NCBI RefSeq assembly: GCF_007713735.2
Contig: NZ_VMNW02000003.1
Span: 183,975 to 247,974 of the forward strand
DNA length: 64,000 nt
Reading direction: 5' to 3'
DNA from: Amycolatopsis acidicola
GTDB lineage: Bacteria > Actinomycetota > Actinomycetes > Mycobacteriales > Pseudonocardiaceae
Both the position numbers and the translations under genes were made by a program. Shown here one piece after another: positions 1 through 8,399 of the stretch (positions are counted from its first letter, which is position 1; every line of letters starts with the position of its first letter). A model generated the notes under the pieces. It worked only from the letters and a program-made list of their open reading frames with translations, did no database searches and was not told where the DNA came from.

Positions 1-2
1 GG

Positions 3-116
3 GAACACCTGGCGGGCAAGGGTTTCGACAAGGTCGAGCGCGACGACGAGTTCGACGTGCGCTGGGGTCGCGCGCCGAACCCGCTGCACGCGCCCGATCC
101 GGCGGGTGCTTGGTGA
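3..116 (+). CDS. C-terminal end of an unidentified protein
   Basis: The window opens inside a reading frame whose last 37 codons end at TGA 114-116. The tail is charged, then rich in Pro and Trp (ends PDPAGAW). I do not recognise the family from this fragment. Its stop overlaps the GTG start of the next gene (GTGA), so the two are probably cotranscribed and functionally linked to the glutamine-synthetase-like enzyme. Confidence 0.55.
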   Translation, partial: EHLAGKGFDKVERDDEFDVRWGRAPNPLHAPDPAGAW

Positions 117-1345
117 GAGCTCTCGGCCCGCGCGGGCTGGGTGACCGGAAAGCGCTTTCGCTGCCGCCGGACGTTTCCCGCGTGCTCTTGCTGGTGCCCG
201 ATCCGCATGCGCGGTTCGCGGCGGTGGAGCTGTCGCGCCGGTTCTTCGAGGAGGAGGTGCTCGAGCGCGGGTACGGGCTGTGCACGTACGTCTTCGCGTG
301 GACGCCCGAGCGCGAGGCGGTGCCGGTGCCGGGATACCTCGACGGCTACGGCGATCTGCGCATCCGGCCGGACCTCGCCTCGCTGACGCTGCTGCCGGAC
401 GGGGTGTCCGCGGTGGTGTGCGACGCCGAATGGCCGGACGGCTCACCGGTCGGCGCCGCGCCACGGCAGGTGCTGATCGCACAGCTGGAAGCGTTGGCGA
501 GCAAGGGTTTCGTGCCCTCGATCGGGATCGAGCACGAGGTCGTGTTCGCCGACGAGGACGGGCCGCTGACGGCACACGGCGTGGACTACGCGGTCGGTGG
601 CACCGAGCGGCTGCGTCCGTTGCTGGCGGATCTGCGGGAGGCACTGGAGCCACTCGGCGTGGAGTCCGCGCGGGCGGAATGCCATCCAGGGCAGTACGAA
701 ATCGTGCTGCGGCACCGGGATGCGCTGTCCGCGTGCGACGACGCGATGCTGCAGCAGCTGATCGTGCGTTCGGTCGCCGCGCGGCACGGCGTCACGGCGA
801 ACTACCTCGCGGCACCGGAACCGGGACAGGGCAACTCCTGCCATGTCCATTTGTCGATCCAGGGCGCGCCGATGCGGGCCTTCCTGGCCGGGGTGCTGCG
901 CGAGGCCCGTGCCCTGACGGCGTTGTGGGCGCCGACGTGGAACAGCTACGTCCGGCTGCGGACGGCGCCGTTCTCCCCGCGCGTGCTGAAGTGGGGCGTC
1001 GACGACCGCACCTGCGCTGTCCGGGTGGCTGGGCAGGGCGACTCCGAGCGACTCGAATTCCGGTTCGCCGGCGCGGACGCGCAGGTGCACTTGGTCGTGG
1101 CCGCGCTGCTGGCGGCCGGGCGCGCGGGAATCGAGGAGGAGCTGACCCCGCCGTCGGCCGGTGCCGAAGTGGGCAGTCTGTGTGTGACTCCCTGGGAAGC
1201 GTTGGCGGCGCTGGAAAAACGGGTTCCGGCTTTGCTGGGTGAGGAGCTCGCCACGCAGCAGGCCGCGTTGCTCCGCGCGGAGATCGACGAAGGCTGCGAC
1301 GCGGTGACGGACTGGCAACGGCGCCGGGGAGCTTTGCGGGCCTGA
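113..1345 (+). CDS. Glutamine synthetase-like protein (GlnA-like amide ligase)
   Basis: 410 aa from the GTG at 113, chosen because it gives a GTGA overlap with the upstream stop. Glutamine-synthetase catalytic-domain signatures are present: a GYGDLR segment, the Glu pair in GIEHEVVF, the ATP/glutamate-binding stretch GQGNSCHVHLS, then NSYVRLRTAPF and the arginine-rich DDRTCAVRV. The N-terminal domain is short compared with housekeeping GlnA (about 470 aa). Many actinomycete paralogues of this kind act as gamma-glutamyl-polyamine or -ethanolamine ligases rather than making glutamine; which amine is used here cannot be read from sequence. It would act in the cytoplasm and use ATP. The family is clear, the substrate unknown. 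Confidence 0.82.
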   Translation: MRALGPRGLGDRKALSLPPDVSRVLLLVPDPHARFAAVELSRRFFEEEVLERGYGLCTYVFAWTPEREAVPVPGYLDGYGDLRIRPDLASLTLLPDGVSAVVCDAEWPDGSPVGAAPRQVLIAQLEALASKGFVPSIGIEHEVVFADEDGPLTAHGVDYAVGGTERLRPLLADLREALEPLGVESARAECHPGQYEIVLRHRDALSACDDAMLQQLIVRSVAARHGVTANYLAAPEPGQGNSCHVHLSIQGAPMRAFLAGVLREARALTALWAPTWNSYVRLRTAPFSPRVLKWGVDDRTCAVRVAGQGDSERLEFRFAGADAQVHLVVAALLAAGRAGIEEELTPPSAGAEVGSLCVTPWEALAALEKRVPALLGEELATQQAALLRAEIDEGCDAVTDWQRRRGALRA

Positions 1346-1445
1346 GCCGGCCCGGCTGGTCCGAACGGGGCATTTCCGGGTGCTCCGGTAATGCCCGGCC
1401 AGTACGCGCGACTAGTAGGGCGTCCGGACTGGACGGAGGTCGCGT

Positions 1446-2297
1446 ATGGCGAACGCACCCGCGCCGGAAGAGGCGGTGACCGTCGAGCGTGCCGGGCTGG
1501 CGCCGCTCATGGCCCTGACCGCCGGCCGCCCCGACGTCGTCATCGGACTGATCGACGGCCCGGTGCCGCCCGGTCACCCCGGGCTCGACGCCCGGAATCT
1601 CCGTGTGCTGCCAGGGTTTGACGAGACGCCCTCGGACCACGGGACGTTCGTCGCCGGGATCCTCTCCGGGCACCGCGGCGGAGCGGCGCCCGCGCTCGCG
1701 CCGGACTGCGGGCTGCTGGTCCGGCCCCTCCCCACCGATTCGCCGGACGGCGCTTCGCCCGCCGAACTGGCGGCGGCCGTCATCGACTGCGTGGACGCCG
1801 GGGCGCGGATCGTCAACCTGAGCGCGGCCGAGACCGGGGCGCGCGTCGGCGGCGGGACCGCGCTCGCCGACGCGATCGACCACGCCGCCCGTAGCGGGGT
1901 TCTGCTCGTCGCCGCGGCCGGGAACCGCCCGGTACTCGGCGGTTCCGCCGTCGTGAGCCATCCCTGGGTCGTCCCGGTGGCCACCGACGGCGGCCGGTCG
2001 ACCCTGGGCGCCTCGATCGGGCGCGGTCTCGCCGTGCCGGACGGTGAAGTGGTCAGCCTGGCACCGGACGGCGGCACCACTGTCATGGCGGGCACCAGCG
2101 TGGCCGCCCCGTTCGTCACGGGCGCCGCCGCCCTGCTGTGGTCACTCTTCCCGGCCGCGACGGCCGCGGAGGTCAAGTACGCGTTGCTGTCCCCGGGCCG
2201 CCCGATGCGGCGGCGGGTGGTGCCGCCGTTGCTGGACGCCTGGGGCGCACACACGGTTCTGCGGGAACTGGTGCGGGAAAGGAGCGTCCGGCCGTGA
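1446..2297 (+). CDS. PatA/PatG-type subtilisin-like serine protease (S8)
   Basis: 283 aa; ATG preceded by a good GGAGGT ribosome site. A complete subtilisin catalytic set is visible: Asp37 in GLIDGPV, His65 in SDHGTFVAG, the oxyanion Asn160 in AAAGN and Ser218 in AGTSVAAPF. There is no signal peptide, propeptide or C-terminal membrane anchor, so it is unlike secreted subtilisins or type VII mycosins and should work in the cytoplasm. Compact, leaderless S8 proteases of this kind process ribosomal peptide precursors in cyanobactin clusters (PatA, PatG). The neighbours support that role: a PatG-C-like protein and a Cys-rich small peptide follow. The stop overlaps the next start (GTGA). Confidence 0.85.
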   Translation: MANAPAPEEAVTVERAGLAPLMALTAGRPDVVIGLIDGPVPPGHPGLDARNLRVLPGFDETPSDHGTFVAGILSGHRGGAAPALAPDCGLLVRPLPTDSPDGASPAELAAAVIDCVDAGARIVNLSAAETGARVGGGTALADAIDHAARSGVLLVAAAGNRPVLGGSAVVSHPWVVPVATDGGRSTLGASIGRGLAVPDGEVVSLAPDGGTTVMAGTSVAAPFVTGAAALLWSLFPAATAAEVKYALLSPGRPMRRRVVPPLLDAWGAHTVLRELVRERSVRP

Positions 2298-2503
2298 ATA
2301 CACCGATCGACCCCCATGCCGAACAGGAGAACAGCCCCCGGCATCGGGTCCGCCTCCCCGGGTTCACGGCGGATTCCGCCACCGGGCTCGGGGACGTGGT
2401 CAAACGCGCGACTTCGTTGCTGGGGATCAAACCCTGCGGCCCGTGCCTGGCACGGGCGGAACGGCTGAACACCTGGATGGTGCTGTCCGGGCCGCGGAAA
2501 TGA
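2294..2503 (+). CDS. Small conserved KPCxxC protein of the peptide cassette
   Basis: 69 aa, GTG start overlapping the protease stop, which implies translational coupling. The C-terminal half carries the pattern GLGDVVKRATSLLGIKPCGPC followed closely by RAERLNTW, i.e. a short helix and one Cys-x-x-Cys. I recall small proteins with this GDxxKRxT..GIKPCGxC pattern in several phyla but know no assigned function. It could be a metal-binding accessory, a second substrate of the protease, or a precursor. The first 25 residues are polar and look disordered. The next gene starts 9 bp downstream. Confidence 0.65.
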   Translation: MNTPIDPHAEQENSPRHRVRLPGFTADSATGLGDVVKRATSLLGIKPCGPCLARAERLNTWMVLSGPRK

Positions 2504-2512
2504 GGTGAAGTC

Positions 2513-3343
2513 ATGGCGGAAACCGTCGCCGGTCCGCAGACGGACCTGGCGCACGCGACGGGTGCTCCCTCCTTCGTCTACGCGCTCGGCAAGGTCGAGC
2601 CCCGATTTCCCAGCCTGGCGGTGGAAAAGGAGTTCGCACAGGCGGGCGGGCGGCTGACCGGATCGGGGCTGACCGACCGGCAACTGCTGCGGACGCTCGT
2701 CACCGACCGGCAGAACCGTTATCTCGCCCGGTCGCTGTGCTGGGTTTTCTCCGTCGAGGGCGTCGAATGCTACATCCTGCGGCCCCGGGACCCATCGGAT
2801 TTCGAGCTGCTCGCCGAAGCCGTGCGGGACGAGCCGCGGCGCGACGATCTGGACGTGGTGATCGGGACGCTCGGCCCCATCGCGCCACCGGAAGCCTGCA
2901 ACGGCCTCGCGTTGCCCACCGTCGCCTTCGACCAGATCTACTCCTTCGACCGCGACGCGCTGGTGGACGCGATCCCGCGGCCGGAATCGGTGACCGGGGC
3001 CGACGCGGATCAGTTCCGGCAGGTCGCCGGCGGGCTGCTGGACCGGATCATGCAGATGGCCGACAACGCCGGGGCCACCGACGCGCACCGCGCGCTCAAC
3101 TATCTCGCGGTGCGGTACCCGGCGATCTACGGCGCGGCCGCGGAAGCGAACGCGCGCGACCTTTCCCTTACCGGCGTCCAGGTTCTGCCCTCCGTGCTCA
3201 GCGGGGCGCGCAAGATCGTGGAAGTGGTGTTCACGTACACGCACCGGCAGACCGACGTCAGCGAGAAGAAGTTCGTCCGTGTCGACGTGACCGAGCAGTT
3301 CCTGTTCCTCGCGGGCAAACTGGCCGACTATTTCGATCGATGA
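2513..3343 (+). CDS. PatG C-terminal-domain-like protein
   Basis: 276 aa, ATG with AGGTGAAG just upstream. The N-terminus reads FVYALGKVEPRFPSLAVEKEF, which matches my memory of the region after the protease domain in cyanobactin maturation protease PatG (PatG_C/PatG_D). In cyanobacteria this region is fused to the S8 protease; here protease and this domain are separate genes in the same order. No enzymatic motif is visible. The protein lacks signal or membrane segments. Its job may be substrate recruitment or peptide handling. The assignment rests on remembered family similarity and should be confirmed by profile search. Confidence 0.7.
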   Translation: MAETVAGPQTDLAHATGAPSFVYALGKVEPRFPSLAVEKEFAQAGGRLTGSGLTDRQLLRTLVTDRQNRYLARSLCWVFSVEGVECYILRPRDPSDFELLAEAVRDEPRRDDLDVVIGTLGPIAPPEACNGLALPTVAFDQIYSFDRDALVDAIPRPESVTGADADQFRQVAGGLLDRIMQMADNAGATDAHRALNYLAVRYPAIYGAAAEANARDLSLTGVQVLPSVLSGARKIVEVVFTYTHRQTDVSEKKFVRVDVTEQFLFLAGKLADYFDR

Positions 3344-3357
3344 GGAGGGCGAGTCCC

Positions 3358-3630
3358 TTGACCAGGACAGTGCGGATGCCGGAATACACGGCGGAAAACT
3401 CACTGCGGCCGGCGTCCAGGCCGTACTACACGGCGCGAAACCGTGGCGGCTATGGCTCCGCGGAGCCGCGGATCGTCGCGCAGCAGAACCGCCCGACGAA
3501 GACCGAGTACGCGTGCTCGGGCGCGCATTGCGCGTGCCACGGGCTCTTCGACTGCTGGGACTGCTTCGTGGAGGGGTGGTGCGTGGGTCCGTGCACCTGT
3601 GACGGGCCGGGCGGCACCTGCATTTGCTAG
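3358..3630 (+). CDS. Cys-rich small peptide, putative ribosomal-peptide precursor
   Basis: 90 aa from TTG 3358, chosen for the GGAGGG site 9 bp upstream; ATG 3340 (overlapping the previous stop) and ATG 3376 are alternatives. Residues 1-50 contain no Cys and are rich in Tyr, Arg and Pro (ASRPYYTARNRGGYG), like a leader. The last 38 residues hold ten Cys (53, 58, 60, 66, 69, 75, 79, 81, 88, 90) and end in Cys-Ile-Cys. Gly and Trp are frequent in the same part. Being last of four tightly packed genes with a PatG-like protease pair, it is the best candidate for the processed product. A Cys-rich metal-binding or structural protein is the main alternative. Confidence 0.7.
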   Translation: MTRTVRMPEYTAENSLRPASRPYYTARNRGGYGSAEPRIVAQQNRPTKTEYACSGAHCACHGLFDCWDCFVEGWCVGPCTCDGPGGTCIC

Positions 3631-3727
3631 CGCACCGGATCCGCAAGAGAGGTGAGAGTCTTTCACTCGGTTGGCCAAGGCTCTGGCAGACTTTTCCCGG
3701 AAGATCGGTGTCCGTGGGAAGGGACTC

Positions 3728-6700
3728 ATGAGCAATCCGCTGGTGGCGCAGCCGAAGGATTCGACCCAGGCGTGGTCCGGCATCTCCATCGTGGAGGACG
3801 CCGAGGCGCTGAAGAAGGGGATCGAAAGCGGCGACTGGGCCTCGACGGTCATGGGTGTGGCCGGGACGGCGATGGACGCGCTGGCGTTCGTCGCCGACCC
3901 GTTCGGTTCGATCCTCGCGGCCGGCGTGGGCTGGCTGATGGAACACGTCGGCCCGCTCAAGGAGGCGCTGGACAAGCTGACCGGCAGCCCCGACCAGGTC
4001 ACGGCGCTGTCGGAAACCTGGGGCAACATCGCCAAGGAGCTGGGCGAGGTCAGCACCGACCTGGCGAACCAGGTCAAGGCGGACATCCAGAGCTGGACCG
4101 GACCCGGTGCCGACGCGTACCGCGGACAGGCCGACGAGGTGGCGAAAACCCTCGAAGCCGCAAGCAAAGCGTGTGACGGCGCGTCGAGCGGGGTGAAGAC
4201 GGCGGGCGAGGTCGTCGCCGCCGTGCGGATGCTGGTCCGCGACACCATCGCGCAGGTCGTGGGCCACATGATCTCGTGGGCGCTGCAGGTGCTGTTCACC
4301 CTCGGCATCGGGCTCGCGTGGGTCGTGCCGCAGGTGGTGAACCTGGTCGCGAAGACGGCCAGGGAGCTCGCGAGCCTGATGAAAAACCTGACCAAGGCGC
4401 TCGGCGAGCTGGGCAAGCTGCTGTCGAAGGCGGGCGGGCTGTTCAAGACCGCGGCCAAGGGCATGCGGGACCTCAAGCCGGGCAAGGCCGCGAAGCCGGA
4501 CGACGTCGGCACCCTGCCCGCCGGGGCGAAGAACCTCGATCCGGTCGGCGACAGGACCACGGCCTCCGGCGCGGGCCACAAGAACTCCAGCGAAGACACC
4601 ACCCCGCCGCCGGAGCGGAACGACGCGGTGGGCAAGGACAAGCGCTACTGCGAGTCCGACCCGGTGGACGTGATGACCGGTGACGTGCTGGTCAGCGAGA
4701 CCGACGCCGAGCTGGCCGGGATGCCCGTGCTGGAGCGCACCCACCTCTCGTCCTACCGCGGCGGCCAGTGGTTCGGCGAGAACTGGACGTCCACTTTGGA
4801 CCAGCGGCTGCTGGTGGGCGCCGAGCGCATCCGCTACTTCTCGCCGGACGGCATGATCCTCAGCTATCCGGTGCCCGCCGACGGCGCGGAAACCCTGCCG
4901 CTGGAAGGCCCGCGGTGGCCGCTGGCCGCGACCGGCACCGGGTACCGGCTCGACACCCGCGACGCGAGCCTGTTCTTCGGGCCGCGCGCGGCCCCGGGCG
5001 TGCAGCCGCTCGTCGCGGTCGAGCAGGACGGAGGCCGGACGGACATCACGCACACGCCCGCGGGCGCGCCGTCCGAACTGCGCCACAGTGACGGGCGGGT
5101 GATCCGGTTGCGCGGCACGCGCACGCGGATCACGGGAATCGAGGTGATCGACGCGGCCACCGGCGAGTCCGTCCAGGTCGCCACCTTCGGCTACGACGAC
5201 TTCGGCAGGCTCGTACAGCTCGTCAACGCCTCGGGCGTCGCCGCGCGCTACCAGTACGACCAGCACGGACGTATCACCGGCTGGCTCGACCGTACCGGCA
5301 CCTGGTACCGGTACGAGTACGACGAAAACGGCCGCTGCGTCCGCACGCTGGGCCCGGACGGCTACTTCAGCGGCACCTTCGCGTACGACCGCGAGCGCCT
5401 GATCACCGTCTACACCGACTCTCTCGGCGCCAGCACCGAATACCACTTCAGCGCTGCGCGCCAGCTGTCACGCCGCGTCGACCCACTCGGCAACGTCACG
5501 GCGTACACCTGGGACCGCTACGACCGGCTGCTGACCCGCACCGACCCGCTCGGGCTGACGACGTCGTACGGCTACGACGCGGTGGGCGCACTGGAGTCGG
5601 TGACGCGGCCGGACGGTTCGGTGCTGTGGATCAGCCAGGACGCCGACGGGCTCACCATCGAGACGGACGAAGGGCTCACACGCTTCTACCCGCGCGACGA
5701 GGCGCCGGACCCCTTCGAGGAAACGCTGGGCGTGTCGCGGGGGCTGAGCGAGGACCAGGCGTCCCGCCGTCGTCCGCGTCCGGCGGCCGAACCCGCGGAG
5801 CGGGATCTGTTCGGCAGGCCCAAGTCGGTGCTCAACTCCTCCGGGCGGCCGGTCGTGCTGGGCTGGACCGTCGACGGGCAGGAACGGTTGCGCGCACAGC
5901 CTTCCGGCGTGCAGGAGACGCGCCGTTACGACCCGGAAGGCCACGAGCTCGAGCGCGTCAACGGCGCAGGGTTCGCCAGCAGGACGGAATACGGGCCGTT
6001 CGGGTTGCGCACCGCGACGGTCGACGAAGCGGGCGCGCGCACGACCTACGCCTACGACACCGAACTCCGGCTCGTCGCCGTCACCAACCCGAACGGCCTG
6101 ACGTGGAGCTACCGGTTCGACGCGGCCGGGCAGCTGATCGAGGAGACCGACTTCGACGGCCGCACCCTGCGTTTCGCCTACGACCGGGCCGGTCGCGTCG
6201 TGCAGACCTGGAACGGGGCGGGCGAGCGGACCGAGTACCGCTACGACGAGCTCGGCAACGTGATCGAGCGCCGCTGCCCGACCGGCACCACGTACTACGG
6301 CTACGACGCGGTCGGCCGGATGACCTCGGCCGTCATCGGTGACGCGGAGCTGAGGGTCACCTACGACCTCCAGGGCCGGGTGCTCGCCGAGTCCGTGGAC
6401 GGCCGGACGCTGACCCACACCTACGCCGCCGACGGCACGGTGACTCGCCGGACACCGTCCGGAGTGGACAGTGCGTGGCGCTTCGATGCCAACGGGCGCC
6501 CTGTTTCGCTCACCGTCGCGGGCCACACCCTGAGCTTCGGCTACGAGGGCGGCCGGGAGACCACGCGCACCGTGGACGCGGCGGTCACCCTCGGGCAGTC
6601 CTTCGACGCCGACGACAACCTCGTCGGCCAGTTCGTGCGGGCCGGGCAGGCGCCGCCGCGGCAGCGCCGGTTCACCTACCGCCGCGACGGGCTGCTCACC

Positions 6701-8305
6701 GGGATCGACGACGACGTGGCCGGGCAGACGCGGTTCGTGCTCGACGCCGCGGGTCGCGTGCTGCAGCGGAACACCCCGCGCGGCAGCGAGGTCTACGGGT
6801 ACGACGGCGCCGGGAACATCGTGGAGGCAAGGGAACCGGCGCCGACGGCCGGGCCACGCCGGTATGCGAACAACCGGCTGCTGTCCGCGGGCGCGGTCGG
6901 TTTCGAGTACGACGCCGAGGGCCGGGTGACGGCGCGCCACGAAGGCGGCCGCGTCTGGCGGTACGTGTGGGACGGCAACGACCGGCTGATCGCGCTCGCG
7001 ACTCCGGAGGGACACCAGTGGTTCTACCGCTACGACCCGCTGGGCCGCCGGATCGGCAAGCAGCGCGTGACCACCACGCCCGCCGGGGCTCGCGTCGTGG
7101 CCGAGTACTACGAGTTCACCTGGAGCGGCGCGCTTCTCGTGGAGCAGGTGCACGTGGACGAGCGGCAGACCCGGCACGTGACCGTGTGGGAGTACCACCC
7201 GGAGGACGAGCGCCCGCTCGTCCAGCTGCACCGTTCGTCCACTGTGGACGACAGGTTCCTCGCCATCGTCTCGGATCTGCAGTGCAGGCCGACGGAGCTG
7301 GTCGACACGGCAGGATCGTTGGTGTGGCAAGGAGATCCCGCGCTGTGGGGTCGGGAGAACGCGCCCGCCGCCACCCCGCTGCGGTTCCGCGGCCACTACG
7401 CCGACGCCGAATCGGGGCTGCACTACAACGTCTACCGCTACTACGACCCGACGACCGGGCGGTACCTCAGCCAGGACCCGCTCGGGCTGGTGCCGGCGCC
7501 GAACCCGGCGGCCTACGTGCCCAACCCGCTGGCCGCTGCCGACCCGCTCGGCTTGATGAAGCCGTGTGAAGAAGAGGCGGCGAAGAAGAACAAGAAGGGC
7601 AACAAACGGCCGGGCGCGGGGAACGACGCGTCGAACCTGCCCGAGAGCTCCACGACGCCGTCCGCTTCGAAGGACACGCACGAGCTCTACAACGACGGCA
7701 ACGTCAAGGTGCAGGTCGACAGCCACCAGGGCAAGCACCAGGTCGGCAACACGAGCTTCGGCATGAAGTACAACGGTGGCAAGGGCACCAAGTTCCCCGG
7801 CTACGTCGGCGACAAATGGCACCAGGACTACTTCTCGAAGGAGGCCGCCCGCCACACCAAGGAGGGCCCGGCCGGCCGGATGGACGCGGACATCGCCGCG
7901 AAGAAGGACAAGCTGGACGAGGCCAAGTACGAGAAGGACGCGTACGAGAACGCGTTCAAGAACAAGCAGGAGGAGTACAAGAACGCGCCGAAGGAGGCCA
8001 GGGACGGCATCCGGAAGGAGGCCGCGGAGATCAAGGAGCAGTACCAGCAGGCCGCCAAGGACCACGATCAGGCGCAGAAGGACTACGACGCCGCGAATGC
8101 CGAGCGCGAGAGCTACGACGGGAACAACAAGAACATCCAGTACCCGAAGGGCGCGCCGAAGGACGACGGCGTCCACTACGACATGAGCTCGTACTGGGAC
8201 AAGGACAACGGGCAGTGGGTGACCACGTACCACTGCAACCCGGCCGACAACAACTGGGACAAGAACTTCGGCAAGGCCATCGGCAAGGCGAACGGGCTCT
8301 CGTAG
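3728..8305 (+). CDS. RHS-repeat polymorphic toxin with WXG100-like N-terminus
   Basis: 1525 aa from ATG 3728, which has GGAAGGGA just upstream; a TTG at 3671 in frame lacks a close ribosome site. Residues 1-230 are helical and WXG100-like (TWGNIAKEL..., then SWTGPGADAYRGQ) with one hydrophobic segment near 180-205. A DUF6531-like segment (SDPVDVMTGDV) begins near 309. About 30 YD/RHS repeats (YDxxGR) run from about 460 to 1200. The RHS core ends with YYDPTTGRYLSQDPLGL near 1250. The last 250 residues are Lys-rich, helical (around 1380-1470) and end with a YHCNPADNNW segment; I recognise no known toxin fold. Export by type VII secretion is likely. No same-strand immunity gene follows. Confidence 0.88.
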   Translation: MSNPLVAQPKDSTQAWSGISIVEDAEALKKGIESGDWASTVMGVAGTAMDALAFVADPFGSILAAGVGWLMEHVGPLKEALDKLTGSPDQVTALSETWGNIAKELGEVSTDLANQVKADIQSWTGPGADAYRGQADEVAKTLEAASKACDGASSGVKTAGEVVAAVRMLVRDTIAQVVGHMISWALQVLFTLGIGLAWVVPQVVNLVAKTARELASLMKNLTKALGELGKLLSKAGGLFKTAAKGMRDLKPGKAAKPDDVGTLPAGAKNLDPVGDRTTASGAGHKNSSEDTTPPPERNDAVGKDKRYCESDPVDVMTGDVLVSETDAELAGMPVLERTHLSSYRGGQWFGENWTSTLDQRLLVGAERIRYFSPDGMILSYPVPADGAETLPLEGPRWPLAATGTGYRLDTRDASLFFGPRAAPGVQPLVAVEQDGGRTDITHTPAGAPSELRHSDGRVIRLRGTRTRITGIEVIDAATGESVQVATFGYDDFGRLVQLVNASGVAARYQYDQHGRITGWLDRTGTWYRYEYDENGRCVRTLGPDGYFSGTFAYDRERLITVYTDSLGASTEYHFSAARQLSRRVDPLGNVTAYTWDRYDRLLTRTDPLGLTTSYGYDAVGALESVTRPDGSVLWISQDADGLTIETDEGLTRFYPRDEAPDPFEETLGVSRGLSEDQASRRRPRPAAEPAERDLFGRPKSVLNSSGRPVVLGWTVDGQERLRAQPSGVQETRRYDPEGHELERVNGAGFASRTEYGPFGLRTATVDEAGARTTYAYDTELRLVAVTNPNGLTWSYRFDAAGQLIEETDFDGRTLRFAYDRAGRVVQTWNGAGERTEYRYDELGNVIERRCPTGTTYYGYDAVGRMTSAVIGDAELRVTYDLQGRVLAESVDGRTLTHTYAADGTVTRRTPSGVDSAWRFDANGRPVSLTVAGHTLSFGYEGGRETTRTVDAAVTLGQSFDADDNLVGQFVRAGQAPPRQRRFTYRRDGLLTGIDDDVAGQTRFVLDAAGRVLQRNTPRGSEVYGYDGAGNIVEAREPAPTAGPRRYANNRLLSAGAVGFEYDAEGRVTARHEGGRVWRYVWDGNDRLIALATPEGHQWFYRYDPLGRRIGKQRVTTTPAGARVVAEYYEFTWSGALLVEQVHVDERQTRHVTVWEYHPEDERPLVQLHRSSTVDDRFLAIVSDLQCRPTELVDTAGSLVWQGDPALWGRENAPAATPLRFRGHYADAESGLHYNVYRYYDPTTGRYLSQDPLGLVPAPNPAAYVPNPLAAADPLGLMKPCEEEAAKKNKKGNKRPGAGNDASNLPESSTTPSASKDTHELYNDGNVKVQVDSHQGKHQVGNTSFGMKYNGGKGTKFPGYVGDKWHQDYFSKEAARHTKEGPAGRMDADIAAKKDKLDEAKYEKDAYENAFKNKQEEYKNAPKEARDGIRKEAAEIKEQYQQAAKDHDQAQKDYDAANAERESYDGNNKNIQYPKGAPKDDGVHYDMSSYWDKDNGQWVTTYHCNPADNNWDKNFGKAIGKANGLS

Positions 8306-8339
8306 AATCCGCGAGTCCGGCGATGCGGTGCCGGAGCCC

Positions 8340-8372
8340 CGGCCCGGGCCGCGGGGCCACTGACCCGGGCCG
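8340..8372. terminator. Hairpin between convergent RHS and lcp genes
   Basis: CGGCCCGGG and CCCGGGCCG pair perfectly over 9 bp around a 15-nt loop in the gap between the two convergent genes. There is no clear T-run, as is common for actinomycete terminators; it could serve both directions. Confidence 0.6.
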
Positions 8373-8399
8373 GGCCGAGAACGCGATCCAGCACGCTGC

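Noticed and set aside
1446..2297. Possible type VII mycosin, because an RHS protein with WXG100-like start lies nearby
   Set aside because: No signal peptide or C-terminal membrane anchor; the PatG-like neighbour explains it better.
1574..5446. A 1290-codon minus-strand open frame across the peptide cassette
   Set aside because: It spans several real plus-strand genes with protease and PatG-like motifs and has no coherent domain of its own.
5468..8233. A 921-codon open frame on the minus strand, antisense to the RHS gene
   Set aside because: It is a GC-bias shadow: composition is Arg/Val/Leu/Pro-rich without recognisable domains, while the plus strand has clear YD repeats.
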